Positions 7,366-14,346 of a DNA stretch of 56,410 nt are shown here, piece after piece. Numbering within the stretch: position 1 is the first letter of the stretch; every line of letters begins with the position of its first letter. The DNA comes from a virus. Under the pieces are notes generated by a model. That model saw nothing but the letters and a program-made list of their open reading frames with translations. It had not been told where the DNA came from and did not search any database. A program made the translations under genes and the position numbers. The DNA lies in IMG/VR virus record IMGVR_UViG_3300031759_000027, positions 1 through 56,410 of that record, one strand, 5' to 3'.

Positions 7366-7832
7366 GGCCAGATCGTGATGAGTGGGCGATGGACTTGGCC
7401 TTGTTGACCTCTAGAAGATCAACTTGCTTACGCCGTCAAGTAGGTTGTATTCTATTAAACGAGCGAGGACATGTTTTAGCAACCGGGTACAACGGGGTCG
7501 CTGCTGGGCAACCTCATTGCAATCATCACGATCAGTATCATGAGCTTGGGTTTCCTAACGCGTGTTCTGGTGCCCACTCACCAAGTGGGACAAATTTAGA
7601 TGGTTGTCAAGCAATTCACGCAGAGCAAAATGCTTTGTTACAGTGTCGTGATGTTTACACGATTCATACAGCCTACACAACAACAAGTCCATGCGTTACT
7701 TGCGCAAAGCTTTTGCTAAACACTAGCTGCCAGCGAATTGTCTTCTTTGAGGCATACGTTAATCAAGACGCCAAAAAGCTTTGGGAAGATGCCGGACGTG
7801 AGTGGGTTCATTTTAAATACATGAGGGAATAA
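7362..7832 (+). CDS. Deoxycytidylate deaminase
   Basis: 156 residues. It converts dCMP to dUMP. Zinc-site motifs are HAEQNAL (H-A-E) and SPCVTCAKLL (P-C-x2-C). The extra N-terminal region with GCILLNERGHVLATGYNG and PHCN...CSGAHSPSG matches phage and bacterial dCMP deaminases. ATG 7362 overlaps the previous TGA and keeps GGGAG upstream. It works with the neighbouring synthase-family enzyme to set the pyrimidine pool. Confidence 0.88.
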   Translation: MRPDRDEWAMDLALLTSRRSTCLRRQVGCILLNERGHVLATGYNGVAAGQPHCNHHDQYHELGFPNACSGAHSPSGTNLDGCQAIHAEQNALLQCRDVYTIHTAYTTTSPCVTCAKLLLNTSCQRIVFFEAYVNQDAKKLWEDAGREWVHFKYMRE

Positions 7833-7834
7833 TC

Positions 7835-8119
7835 ATGGAAGATAATTTTCAGATGTTTGAGTTCATGCGAAAAACTATTGAACACAAAGGCCCAAAGTTT
7901 GCTGATCTAGTCCAAGCAATTTCAAATATTCAAACTGCACTGGGTTTGATTGATCAGGTGCATGGAGAAGAACTTGCCAAGCGGCTTGGTATTGCGATCA
8001 TGATGCCATTGATTTCATTAGCTAGCAGCTTAGAGATTGAAGAGTTTGATTTACTGAAGCATGTGGATATGATCCATAAGCTTGCAAGAGAAGATATCGA
8101 CGAGCTTAGGAAGGGGTAA
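7835..8119 (+). CDS. Hypothetical helical protein
   Basis: 94 residues, predicted all-helical (MEDNFQMFEFMRKTIEHKG..., LAKRLGIAIMMPLISLASSLEIEEFD). No catalytic motif. It follows dCMP deaminase with a two-base gap and is probably in the same operon. Confidence 0.6.
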   Translation: MEDNFQMFEFMRKTIEHKGPKFADLVQAISNIQTALGLIDQVHGEELAKRLGIAIMMPLISLASSLEIEEFDLLKHVDMIHKLAREDIDELRKG

Positions 8120-8121
8120 TC

Positions 8122-8238
8122 ATGGTAATGATTTTACTTTTAGCTGGTATTATTTTTGGTCTGTTTGCAGTAGTTCAAACTATCTTATTGATTTTTCACC
8201 TGATTGGAAAAATGTATGCGTACCTTAACAAAGCTTAA
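8122..8238 (+). CDS. Tiny membrane protein
   Basis: 38 residues, nearly all one transmembrane helix (ILLLAGIIFGLFAVVQTILL) with a short YAYLNKA tail. An AAGGGG ribosome site overlaps the preceding stop. It is one of several small membrane proteins in this region. Confidence 0.5.
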   Translation: MVMILLLAGIIFGLFAVVQTILLIFHLIGKMYAYLNKA

Positions 8239-8263
8239 ATTGTCAATGATTTGCGGAGTCAAA

Positions 8264-8362
8264 ATGTTTAAACGAGCATGGACTGAACTTGGCAAAATTC
8301 AGTCTATTGCAAAAGAAGGCGATAATATTGTCGTGGTTCACGAAGTGGAGTTTAGACTATGA
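8264..8362 (+). CDS. Tiny hypothetical protein
   Basis: 32 residues starting MFKRAWTELGKIQSIAKEGD, with GGAG eight bases before the ATG. It reads like a small strand-rich fold and has no known family. Confidence 0.45.
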   Translation: MFKRAWTELGKIQSIAKEGDNIVVVHEVEFRL

Positions 8363-8377
8363 AAGGACAACGAAAAT

Positions 8378-8518
8378 ATGGTAGGAACTATAACGATCGA
8401 CTCAAGCTTGATAATTTGGTCATTGTTGGAGATAGTCATTTGGTATGGAAGTTTTCTCCTGGGAGCATTTCTGGGCTACCTTATCTTATGCCTGTTCTTG
8501 TACATACTGAGGAAATAA
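8378..8518 (+). CDS. Small membrane protein
   Basis: 46 residues, MVGTITIDSSLIIWSLL..., with one long or two short hydrophobic segments and a basic end (LRK). AAGGA lies ten bases upstream. A competing frame from ATG 8359 also stays open for 58 codons but is not hydrophobic and lacks spacing for a ribosome site, so I prefer this one. Confidence 0.45.
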   Translation: MVGTITIDSSLIIWSLLEIVIWYGSFLLGAFLGYLILCLFLYILRK

Positions 8519-8521
8519 GCT

Positions 8522-8959
8522 ATGGAAACAACTGAGTTTAAAACAGCTGTGACGTTTATTATCATAGTTTTAATTGCGATTATATTTGAGTTACCCGCGC
8601 GAATTATTAAACGATTGCAGCGCAAACAGATTGTTAAAGTTCAGATCGACGTTAATAAAATATTTGATAAGCCAGTAGATAAAGACAACGGATATTCAGA
8701 GCTTATGGCTACATGGACCGAACAAGATTTTTGGTACCCGCCTGAAATAAAGCCTGTTAGAGAAGGGGTTTACCGGGTCAAGTGGATCTCAACTATAGGC
8801 ACACCAATATTAAACTTTGCGTATTGGCGCCTTGGTGGCTGGGGAGTCATCTCCCATACGATCGATGGAGCTGCTGCAAACAAACATTCACAAAACTGTG
8901 TTATTCAAGACTTCGAATGGCGAGGTGTAACCTATGAAACTGAGCCCGTGGTTTCCTAA
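8522..8959 (+). CDS. Membrane-anchored protein with WYPP...TIDGA domain
   Basis: 145 residues. One N-terminal transmembrane helix (VTFIIIVLIAIIFELPA) and a basic stretch precede a soluble domain: WYPPEIKPVREGVYRVKW, YWRLGGWGVISHTIDGA, ending in EWRGV. The next gene carries the same domain without the anchor. Such Trp-rich domains occur in many phage early genes, function unknown. Confidence 0.6.
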   Translation: METTEFKTAVTFIIIVLIAIIFELPARIIKRLQRKQIVKVQIDVNKIFDKPVDKDNGYSELMATWTEQDFWYPPEIKPVREGVYRVKWISTIGTPILNFAYWRLGGWGVISHTIDGAAANKHSQNCVIQDFEWRGVTYETEPVVS

Positions 8960-9140
8960 AGGAGTTGATCCAGTTCATATTGGGGTCTACCAGACTGTTT
9001 TAAAGGGCGGTCTTATAGGATATCAATATTGGACTGGTAGATACTGGTCGCTGCAATCAACTACTATTGATGGAGCTGACGAGTGGCAAGGTTGGAGAAC
9101 AAGCTGGAAAACTAAACAATGGAGAGGAATTTTAAAATGA
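8934..9140 (+). CDS. Soluble paralogue of the WYPP...TIDGA domain
   Basis: 68 residues with the order WFPKGVDPVHIGVYQ, YWTGRYWSLQSTTIDGA, QWRG, matching the C-terminal domain of the upstream gene. It overlaps that gene by 26 bases, so the pair is a tandem duplication with divergence. No known activity. Confidence 0.6.
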   Translation: MKLSPWFPKGVDPVHIGVYQTVLKGGLIGYQYWTGRYWSLQSTTIDGADEWQGWRTSWKTKQWRGILK

Positions 9141-9367
9141 CTGCAAATGACAAAAACTTACTAAAGCAAATGATTGAGCGCGGTAGATTTAATGGCGCGA
9201 TCTATGACTTACTAGTTAAACAAAATGAGATTAACGCCAAAGAGATGATTGCTCAGATGGGAAATAAGTGGTGTTTGCACAAGGATAACCAAGTAAAGAG
9301 ATTAGACGTACCTCTGCCGCTTCTAAGCGACCTAAGAATCAGTAAGATCTTAAAGGCCAGAAGATGA
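9137..9367 (+). CDS. Hypothetical protein
   Basis: 76 residues, MTANDKNLLKQMIERG..., helical with a basic C-terminus (ISKILKARR). Start 9137 is chosen over 9119 because GAGAGGA lies about eight bases upstream and it gives the usual four-base overlap. No recognised domain. Confidence 0.55.
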   Translation: MTANDKNLLKQMIERGRFNGAIYDLLVKQNEINAKEMIAQMGNKWCLHKDNQVKRLDVPLPLLSDLRISKILKARR

Positions 9368-9540
9368 CAGCTGAGATTATTCCATTGGCTCCTCCACTAA
9401 TAATTGAGGAGCGCTGCTCATTTTGTGATGCTGCAAAAACATCAACAAAAGCTTTAATTGGTAGCGGAAACGGACATTATATTTGTGATGCCTGTGTCCG
9501 CCTAGCTAAGCAAAGAATGGCTCCAAAGGAGACAGCATGA
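9364..9540 (+). CDS. ClpX-type zinc-binding domain protein
   Basis: 58 residues. ERCSFCDAAK (C18, C21) and YICDACVRLAK (C41, C44) reproduce the four-cysteine zinc domain at the N-terminus of ClpX, including the SFC and ICD-CV context, but there is no ATPase. In ClpX this domain dimerises and binds adaptors and substrates. A free copy could compete for ClpX adaptors; that role is inference. It overlaps neighbours by four bases each. Confidence 0.7.
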   Translation: MTAEIIPLAPPLIIEERCSFCDAAKTSTKALIGSGNGHYICDACVRLAKQRMAPKETA

Positions 9541-9644
9541 AATTTAGTTGGGCAGATAAGATAGCGCAAGCTGTAGCCATTATTGCGGCAGTCATTATAT
9601 TATCAGCCATTAGGCTTTCCATCAAATTAGGAGGATTTTCATGA
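9537..9644 (+). CDS. Tiny membrane protein
   Basis: 35 residues, MKFSWADKIAQAVAIIAAVIILSAIRL..., a single hydrophobic helix. It overlaps the flanking genes by four bases on each side, which supports real translation. Confidence 0.5.
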   Translation: MKFSWADKIAQAVAIIAAVIILSAIRLSIKLGGFS

Positions 9645-10198
9645 TTTATTTAGAGTACGCACTATTGGCTGTAATTAACATCTTTGTGACTTTACTAGCC
9701 ATTCTTCTGGCTCCAATTTTGCCCTTGTTTGCGTCAAATAAGTCAGGGCCAATTAACAATGGATCGGGTGTCGGAGTAGAACCAAGATTGCCGTCGTGGC
9801 TAAATTGGTTTCAGACACCAGATAACAGCTTGTTAGGTGATGATACCTTCATCATTGACAATCTAGATGTGCCTATGTATTGGCATCAAGTAAAATGGCT
9901 TCTACGAAATCCAGCGTACAGCTTTGCTTTAAGATATATCCCTGGATTAACACCTGCCACCTTTACTGGCAACAATCTCATTAAGGATAACGACAATGCC
10001 GTTGCAGGACATCTCACAGTGCACGCCGACAGTTTATTTCAGTATACTTTGGTTAGGCAACTTTTTGGTTCTTCTAGGTGTCTTTACGTTAATTTTGGTT
10101 GGAATATTCGTGCTCTCGTTGACCCTAACGTTAAAAGACAAGATCGTCCGTATGAAGCAACGTTTGTTTTTTCACCTAGGATTTCAGGATTTAGATAA
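9641..10198 (+). CDS. Phage protein with N-terminal membrane segment (DUF7338-like)
   Basis: 185 residues. An N-terminal hydrophobic hairpin (YALLAVINIFVTLLAILLAP) precedes PSWLNWFQTPDNSLLGDD, a pattern I recall from a widespread phage family of unknown function. The C-terminal half is soluble and Trp/Tyr-rich. AGGAGG is well placed upstream. Confidence 0.6.
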   Translation: MIYLEYALLAVINIFVTLLAILLAPILPLFASNKSGPINNGSGVGVEPRLPSWLNWFQTPDNSLLGDDTFIIDNLDVPMYWHQVKWLLRNPAYSFALRYIPGLTPATFTGNNLIKDNDNAVAGHLTVHADSLFQYTLVRQLFGSSRCLYVNFGWNIRALVDPNVKRQDRPYEATFVFSPRISGFR

Positions 10199-10386
10199 TG
10201 ACAAAGATTAAACACACGCCATCAATTCAAGTACTACCATCAACAAAGATCTACGATGGAAAAGAATTAAAAAAGAAAAATCATCTTCGTCCAGGCGCTT
10301 ACAGCTTAGATACAACACCTAGCTTATATTGCGGGGTGTTGTACTTTCCAAATGGTGCCACAAAGGAGTTCGTAAATCATGAATGA
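10198..10386 (+). CDS. Hypothetical protein
   Basis: 62 residues, basic N-terminal half and a strand-rich C-terminus (YCGVLYFPNGATKEF). The start overlaps the previous TAATG. Unknown family. Confidence 0.5.
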   Translation: MTKIKHTPSIQVLPSTKIYDGKELKKKNHLRPGAYSLDTTPSLYCGVLYFPNGATKEFVNHE

Positions 10387-10555
10387 TCACCAACATTGTG
10401 AAAAGCCTTGTGATGATAATGAATGTAAATCCCTACGACGGATGCCAATCCAACGGCCAATGAGTCATAAGGAGGCTGATGATCTTCTTAACATAATTGG
10501 AAATGGCAGCTTTGCCTTAATCAGAGCCGTTGAACGATTTCATGGGATTGAATAA
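10379..10555 (+). CDS. Hypothetical Cys/His-containing protein
   Basis: 58 residues. The N-terminus has H-Q-H-C...C...C within 16 residues, possibly a metal site, followed by a helical part (SHKEADDLLNIIGNG). AAAGGAG lies ten bases upstream and the stop overlaps the next ATG (TAATG). Confidence 0.45.
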   Translation: MNDHQHCEKPCDDNECKSLRRMPIQRPMSHKEADDLLNIIGNGSFALIRAVERFHGIE

Positions 10556-10701
10556 TGTCTGCCTGGCTTATCATCGTCACAGGTATGATTTACTCATATA
10601 TTGCCTGCGAGCAGCTCTACCGTGGAAATGTTTGGATGGCTGTTGTTTACTTCGGGTATTCATTCTCAAATATTGGCTTGTACATGTTAGCTACTAAATG
10701 A
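10555..10701 (+). CDS. Small membrane protein
   Basis: 48 residues, two hydrophobic segments (LIIVTGMIYSYIA and MAVVYFGYSFSNIGLYML). Last gene of the rightward early block; its stop codon lies inside the convergent hairpin. Confidence 0.5.
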   Translation: MSAWLIIVTGMIYSYIACEQLYRGNVWMAVVYFGYSFSNIGLYMLATK

Positions 10702-10722
10702 CTTATAAACGAGTCATTTAGT
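10693..10722. terminator. Convergent hairpin between early and late blocks
   Basis: Perfect 11-base arms ACTAAATGACT (10693-10703) and AGTCATTTAGT (10712-10722) with an 8-base loop sit where the + strand early genes and the - strand late genes meet. There is no clear U-tract on either strand, so termination may be weak or need a factor, or the hairpin may protect 3' ends. Symmetry and location support a two-way role. Confidence 0.55.
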
Positions 10723-10724
10723 AC

Positions 10725-11144
10725 TTATAGGTTGTAAGTTTTAATAGGTTCGTGACTCTTTAGATCAACATTACAAGCCCATTTGACAGCCTCTTCAGCA
10801 GTTAGACCCATGCGCATGCAAACTTCAGCAGCCATGGCGCCAGATCCAATTGCCATAAAAGTTTTAGCTCTTTCCCATTCAAGATCTTCACCACAGTAAA
10901 AGAGACCTTCTTTAGTTAGCTTGATAAAAGAACTATCAGGCTTAAGCTTTGGTTTTACTTTACTCTTTTTGTTAATGTACTCGACTACCTTGTCACAATC
11001 ACTCCAGTTGCCAGCCACCCCTAACCACCCACCTTCAATCGGCACAATTTTCTCTTCAAAGTACTTAATGCCAGTGTCCTCATCTGAAAATTGACTGTCA
11101 GACACCAGAATTTTATTAGTCCAATCACCAACGATAGTAGTCAT
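10725..11144 (-). CDS. HslV/proteasome beta-like Ntn hydrolase
   Basis: 139 residues. MTTIVG at the start matches the mature Thr nucleophile of HslV (TTIV). SDSQFSDED, the EEKIVPIEGGWLGVAGNWSD strand pair with a Lys, and AIGSGAMAAEVCMRMGLTAEEA match the proteasome beta-fold order. It is shorter than bacterial HslV (about 175) but retains the nucleophile, the Asp and the Gly-rich S-G-x-A turn. No ATPase partner is encoded, so it may act alone or with a host ATPase. Last gene of the late strand. Confidence 0.65.
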   Translation of the reverse strand: MTTIVGDWTNKILVSDSQFSDEDTGIKYFEEKIVPIEGGWLGVAGNWSDCDKVVEYINKKSKVKPKLKPDSSFIKLTKEGLFYCGEDLEWERAKTFMAIGSGAMAAEVCMRMGLTAEEAVKWACNVDLKSHEPIKTYNL

Positions 11145-11146
11145 AA

Positions 11147-12124
11147 TTACACCTTATTTATGCAACCTCTAAATTCAAACTCGTCTTCACCTGACACCAT
11201 AATGAGCTCAGGCATTAGCATCCTACCATTTTCAAATGACAGTAAGACAAAACCAGATCGCCAATCTGTTGGTGCGTCCTCGATGTAGTGAATAAACGCC
11301 TCAGATTTAGGATCTGCCAATGTACCAGTCTGCACACCCCATCGTGTTCCGTTGTAATCTGTTATTGGGGCGGCTGATAGATTGTGCGTGTGGCCAGTGA
11401 TCATGTTGACGCCGGAGTTTAATGCGTTTGCCCGACCAGCCCCAAAACCACCTTTCCAGCGATGTTTGATGCAGGTATCTTCATTTACCCAAAAGCTCCA
11501 GCAACTCTTCCAGAATGGGAAGTGATCTTTTAATGTAAAGCCTTGGACACCTTCATACGAGGTTGCACCAGAATTGCTCAGGAACGTCTCAAATCTAGCG
11601 TCGTGATTACCTAAGCACCAGATCAGTTCAGCGTTTCCTGCAAGCTTCTCGATGCCTCCCATGAATTCCTGGCAGGCTTCTAGTTCTTCTTTGACAGTTG
11701 GTGTTGATGACCAGTTAATTCGTGGGTGCCTAGAAGCTTGTGAACCATCAAAGATATCACCATTAGCCACAATTGCTTTAATCTCGCCCTTAAATGTTTT
11801 AAGGACCGCTAGCAAAGCCCTATACGCAGTGGTGACTTCATCTGGTTGAAAATGAGCGTCAGAGAATACAACAACCCGACCCTTTTTAATGTCCATCCCG
11901 CGGCGGACATGGCCATTAGTCTGTTCGATCTTTTTGATAATTTCAAATGGCCTACCTGGCCCACTCTTTGACACAAGCTTAATGCCGTACTTAACTTCAA
12001 GCGAGCGTCTTCTAAAATAAACTGCTCTAATGTCAGTTGCTAAAGCTTTGCTGACTGCCGAGGCGCTTTTTAATTCATTCCAACACTTGATGAATGACTC
12101 ATCATCTACTATGTAACCTGGCAT
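11147..12124 (-). CDS. Calcineurin-like metallophosphoesterase with N-terminal HTH-like region
   Basis: 325 residues. The first 55 residues (SASAVSKALATDIRAVYFRRRSLE) look like a helix-turn-helix. The catalytic domain has the full metal-site series: FSDAHFQ (D-x-H), NGDIFDG, LGNHDARF, and MITGHTHN. The family cleaves phosphoesters in nucleotides or nucleic acids. A DNA-binding N-terminus suggests a DNA substrate. Two bases separate it from the HslV-like gene. Confidence 0.8.
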   Translation of the reverse strand: MPGYIVDDESFIKCWNELKSASAVSKALATDIRAVYFRRRSLEVKYGIKLVSKSGPGRPFEIIKKIEQTNGHVRRGMDIKKGRVVVFSDAHFQPDEVTTAYRALLAVLKTFKGEIKAIVANGDIFDGSQASRHPRINWSSTPTVKEELEACQEFMGGIEKLAGNAELIWCLGNHDARFETFLSNSGATSYEGVQGFTLKDHFPFWKSCWSFWVNEDTCIKHRWKGGFGAGRANALNSGVNMITGHTHNLSAAPITDYNGTRWGVQTGTLADPKSEAFIHYIEDAPTDWRSGFVLLSFENGRMLMPELIMVSGEDEFEFRGCINKV

Positions 12125-12133
12125 AGAACTCCT

Positions 12134-12316
12134 TTATTTTAGGTGGTATTTATCCCTACATGGTGCGCATACATTAAAGACCAGTCTTGGTGAGTATTCA
12201 CCACAGAGTTCGCATTCACCAGGCTCGCCTTTTGGCATAGGCTTAGCGGCTCGGAGCCTGGCGGCTCGAATGACCGCTTCTATTTCATGTTCTGCGTCGT
12301 CTGCAATATCACTCAT
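12134..12316 (-). CDS. TraR/DksA-family zinc finger protein
   Basis: 60 residues. It starts MSDIADDAEHEIEAVIRAAR, typical of TraR, and ends with a four-cysteine zinc finger (C35, C38, C50, C53). TraR-like proteins enter the RNA polymerase secondary channel and mimic ppGpp/DksA, so it may redirect host transcription. ATG 12316 is preferred over the TTG nine bases upstream because MSDIADDA is the family start. It overlaps the spanin stop by four bases. Confidence 0.72.
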   Translation of the reverse strand: MSDIADDAEHEIEAVIRAARLRAAKPMPKGEPGECELCGEYSPRLVFNVCAPCRDKYHLK

Positions 12317-12807
12317 TTTGGCCAACTCTTATCAAACATTTGAAGATCTAGTTCTGTTGTGTCAGCATGTCCTGCCAACGCTGAATATTCTGCTGTGCAC
12401 TCTGTGACCACTGTTGTGAGGGTTTCGACTCGCTTCTCGAGGGCTTGTCTGGAATAGTAGGACAGATTAAGGTTGTACTTGGCGGTTGATTCGCGCAGCT
12501 TGCTAGTAAGCTGATTGTTAGTACTAGTAAGAGTAGCAAGCTTTTGCTTTTGAATGTTGAGTTCATTTTGGGCCTCATTAAGTTGGTGTTGAAGTTCTTT
12601 TGTTTTTTCTGCGGCGGCTTTTAGATCCTTAATGCCTTGCACCTGCTCTTCAGAAATCCGTCGTTGATAGCCAACGTTTTCAAAGTGTTTTGCAGTCCCG
12701 TAAAGACCAGCAATGACTAAAGCAATGGCAGTCAGTATGGCGCCAATTTTTACCCAGATTGACATGCCACCCGATGCCGTATCTACAACATCTCCGATTA
12801 GACTCAT
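12313..12807 (-). CDS. Inner-membrane spanin (Rz-like)
   Basis: 164 residues. One N-terminal transmembrane helix (WVKIGAILTAIALVIAGLYG) is followed by a long periplasmic coiled coil rich in Gln, Glu and Lys, as expected of i-spanins that bridge to the outer-membrane partner. It follows the endolysin with a four-base overlap. The outer-membrane partner is encoded inside it in another frame. Confidence 0.8.
   Translation of the reverse strand: MSLIGDVVDTASGGMSIWVKIGAILTAIALVIAGLYGTAKHFENVGYQRRISEEQVQGIKDLKAAAEKTKELQHQLNEAQNELNIQKQKLATLTSTNNQLTSKLRESTAKYNLNLSYYSRQALEKRVETLTTVVTECTAEYSALAGHADTTELDLQMFDKSWPK
12348..12566 (-). CDS. Outer-membrane spanin lipoprotein (Rz1-like), embedded
   Basis: 72 residues wholly inside the Rz-like gene in another frame. 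A signal peptide (KSKSLLLLLVLTISLLASC) ends in a lipobox with Cys24, then a Pro/Ser/Gln-rich periplasmic part. TGAGG lies six bases before the chosen ATG; an ATG four codons earlier has no such site. The two spanins together fuse inner and outer membranes at lysis, confirming a Gram-negative host. Confidence 0.8.
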   Translation of the reverse strand: MNSTFKSKSLLLLLVLTISLLASCANQPPSTTLICPTIPDKPSRSESKPSQQWSQSAQQNIQRWQDMLTQQN

Positions 12808-13289
12808 GATAGTCCTTCCATGCAGACAGCTACTTCAGCAGCTCTGCGTTTTGTTAAACCAGGCAGCGGAACTAACTTGCCACCAACTTTTGCCTTATTC
12901 CACTTAGGAAGCTGCTGACATGCCTCTTTAAGTTTACCGGCTTTTAAAAGACGCGCCGCAGTTGATCTAGAGGTGTCACAGGCTGCAGTTCTTCCTTCGT
13001 TATAGGTAACATCACCAAAAGCACCTAAGACGTTTGCTGGAAGCCCTGGCACACAATGCTCTACAATCTCAACGGCTTTTTTCATATCATCATTCATGAA
13101 TTGATCACACTCAGCAAGACTGTACTTCTTCCCGATGACAACGTCATGACCAGTGTGACCACGGCAAACGGTTAAGATGCCGCCTGTGTCGTCGTACGCG
13201 TATTGACGTAAGCCTTCTGCAGGAACAGCTAAAGCTGTTGCTATGGCAGTTGCTGCAATGATCCGGCGTTGATTATCTGTGAGACTCAT
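12804..13289 (-). CDS. GH24 lysozyme endolysin with SAR-like N-terminus
   Basis: 161 residues. The catalytic triad spacing of T4 lysozyme is present: E25, D34, T40 (9 and 6 apart), in AEGLRQYAYDD and ILTVCRGHTG. A weakly hydrophobic N-terminal segment (IIAATAIATALAVPA) before the catalytic Glu resembles the signal-anchor-release segment of R21-type endolysins, and several cysteines could allow disulphide switching. It hydrolyses peptidoglycan. Confidence 0.88.
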   Translation of the reverse strand: MSLTDNQRRIIAATAIATALAVPAEGLRQYAYDDTGGILTVCRGHTGHDVVIGKKYSLAECDQFMNDDMKKAVEIVEHCVPGLPANVLGAFGDVTYNEGRTAACDTSRSTAARLLKAGKLKEACQQLPKWNKAKVGGKLVPLPGLTKRRAAEVAVCMEGLS

Positions 13290-13489
13290 ACGTTTTGTTG
13301 GCGAACCAATCTAGAGACATACGCGCCAGCAACTGCAAGAATGATAAGAGCCGTAAAGACATCTCTTGGAATCACATCAGTGTACATTGGAAGAACTACC
13401 TGCGCGACCTCGCAAATAACCGCCAATTCCATGAATCTTAATGACCATGCTTCTTTGACGATTGTCTTCCAGTTGTCGTAAAGTTTCAT
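13286..13489 (-). CDS. Probable holin
   Basis: 67 residues. A short amphipathic start (NWKTIVKEAWSLRFME) precedes two hydrophobic segments (AVICEVAQVVLPMY and VFTALIILAVAGAYVSRL) around an IPRD turn. This matches a phage holin family I recognise by pattern. It overlaps the endolysin start by four bases, which fits a holin-endolysin-spanin lysis cassette. Confidence 0.72.
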   Translation of the reverse strand: MKLYDNWKTIVKEAWSLRFMELAVICEVAQVVLPMYTDVIPRDVFTALIILAVAGAYVSRLVRQQNV

Positions 13490-13752
13490 TTTGGACGACT
13501 CATCATTTCAATACGATCAAAGCGGTCGTCCAAGTACTTTTTTAAGTTTTCAACAATCGCATTGATTTCAGTCTTTGGGTAGTGATTCTCAGCAATCTTT
13601 ACCTCCAACGTCTGCAACTTTGAAGCATCTGCCTCATGCTTCTTATAGAGATCTTCTAATTGAGCTTCTTGCGCAGCATCTTTTTTAGCTAGCAGATAGC
13701 CCATAATTCCAACAACAACTGCACACACTACACCAATGATTGCCGAATCCAT
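13486..13752 (-). CDS. Membrane-anchored coiled-coil protein, lysis region
   Basis: 88 residues. N-terminal transmembrane helix (AIIGVVCAVVVGIMGYLLA) followed by a charged coiled coil (AQEAQLEDLYKKHEADASKLQTLE split by short breaks). It overlaps the holin by four bases. It could be a second holin, antiholin or spanin-like accessory; the sequence does not decide. Confidence 0.6.
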   Translation of the reverse strand: MDSAIIGVVCAVVVGIMGYLLAKKDAAQEAQLEDLYKKHEADASKLQTLEVKIAENHYPKTEINAIVENLKKYLDDRFDRIEMMSRPK

Positions 13753-13768
13753 ACTACTCTCCCTATTG

Positions 13769-14095
13769 TTAATTTTCGTTGATGTCTTTGGATGGCGCAG
13801 CCATTGGAAGGGCTGATAATCCGCTTAGAAAAACTTGTCTGCTTGCTTGATTTGCATCAACCATCTCGTTTCTAAATGATTCTACAGCTGCCGCTGTGCT
13901 CATTTGTTGACGAGAATTTTCTACCAAAAGAACAGGTAGCCAGGCCATTGCGCAACCATTTTCATCTACAGTTTCGCCAGTGTTTGGATTTGTACCAGCT
14001 AACTTCGTAAACCAAATGCAGCGATGCATCTGATTATTTTTGATTTCTTCGCACTTGCTGCCTAATGGGCAAGTAAGAACTGTTTTAGTTTCCAC
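13769..14095 (-). CDS. Cys-motif protein, paralogue of 36311-36619
   Basis: 108 residues. LTCPLGSKCEE...HRCIWFTKLAG, NPNTGETVDENGCAMAWLPVLLVENSRQQ and AAAVESFRNEMV are shared nearly word for word with the protein at 36311-36619. GTG 14095 is chosen since GAGGAG lies seven bases upstream and places the first Cys at residue 9, exactly as in the paralogue. Four conserved cysteines suggest a metal or Fe-S site. Function unknown; both copies lie beside tail-fibre genes. Confidence 0.65.
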   Translation of the reverse strand: METKTVLTCPLGSKCEEIKNNQMHRCIWFTKLAGTNPNTGETVDENGCAMAWLPVLLVENSRQQMSTAAAVESFRNEMVDANQASRQVFLSGLSALPMAAPSKDINEN

Positions 14096-14336
14096 TTGCT
14101 GGCTCCTCAACAGTTTGCGCAGATTCTTCAACTGCTTCAGGTTCAGCGGCAGGCCCTGTCAAAGTCCAAGCTTCCCCGTTCCAAATCGCCTCTTGACCTT
14201 CTGGGATTGTCGGAGGTGCAATAAGCGTCGTGTGTGGAGGCATGTGAATTGGTTGATCTTCTTGATGGACAATTTGATACTCACCAATATATTGGTTATG
14301 TGTACCCCATTGATATCCAGTAGTGGAAATTTCCAT
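14085..14336 (-). CDS. Small tail-fibre associated protein
   Basis: 83 residues. Pro-rich middle (PIHMPPHTTLIAPPTIPEGQ), then EAIWNGEAWTLTG, which resembles the Trp-Asn-Gly segment of tail fibre assembly proteins, and an acidic end. It lies directly after the collar protein, as such helpers usually do. Homology is weak. Confidence 0.5.
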   Translation of the reverse strand: MEISTTGYQWGTHNQYIGEYQIVHQEDQPIHMPPHTTLIAPPTIPEGQEAIWNGEAWTLTGPAAEPEAVEESAQTVEEPASGN

Positions 14337-14346
14337 TTTTCAGTCC

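Noticed and set aside
8359-8535. Open frame from ATG 8359 (58 codons)
   Set aside because: It overlaps a better hydrophobic frame (8378-8518) with a spaced AAGGA, has non-protein-like composition and runs into the next gene.
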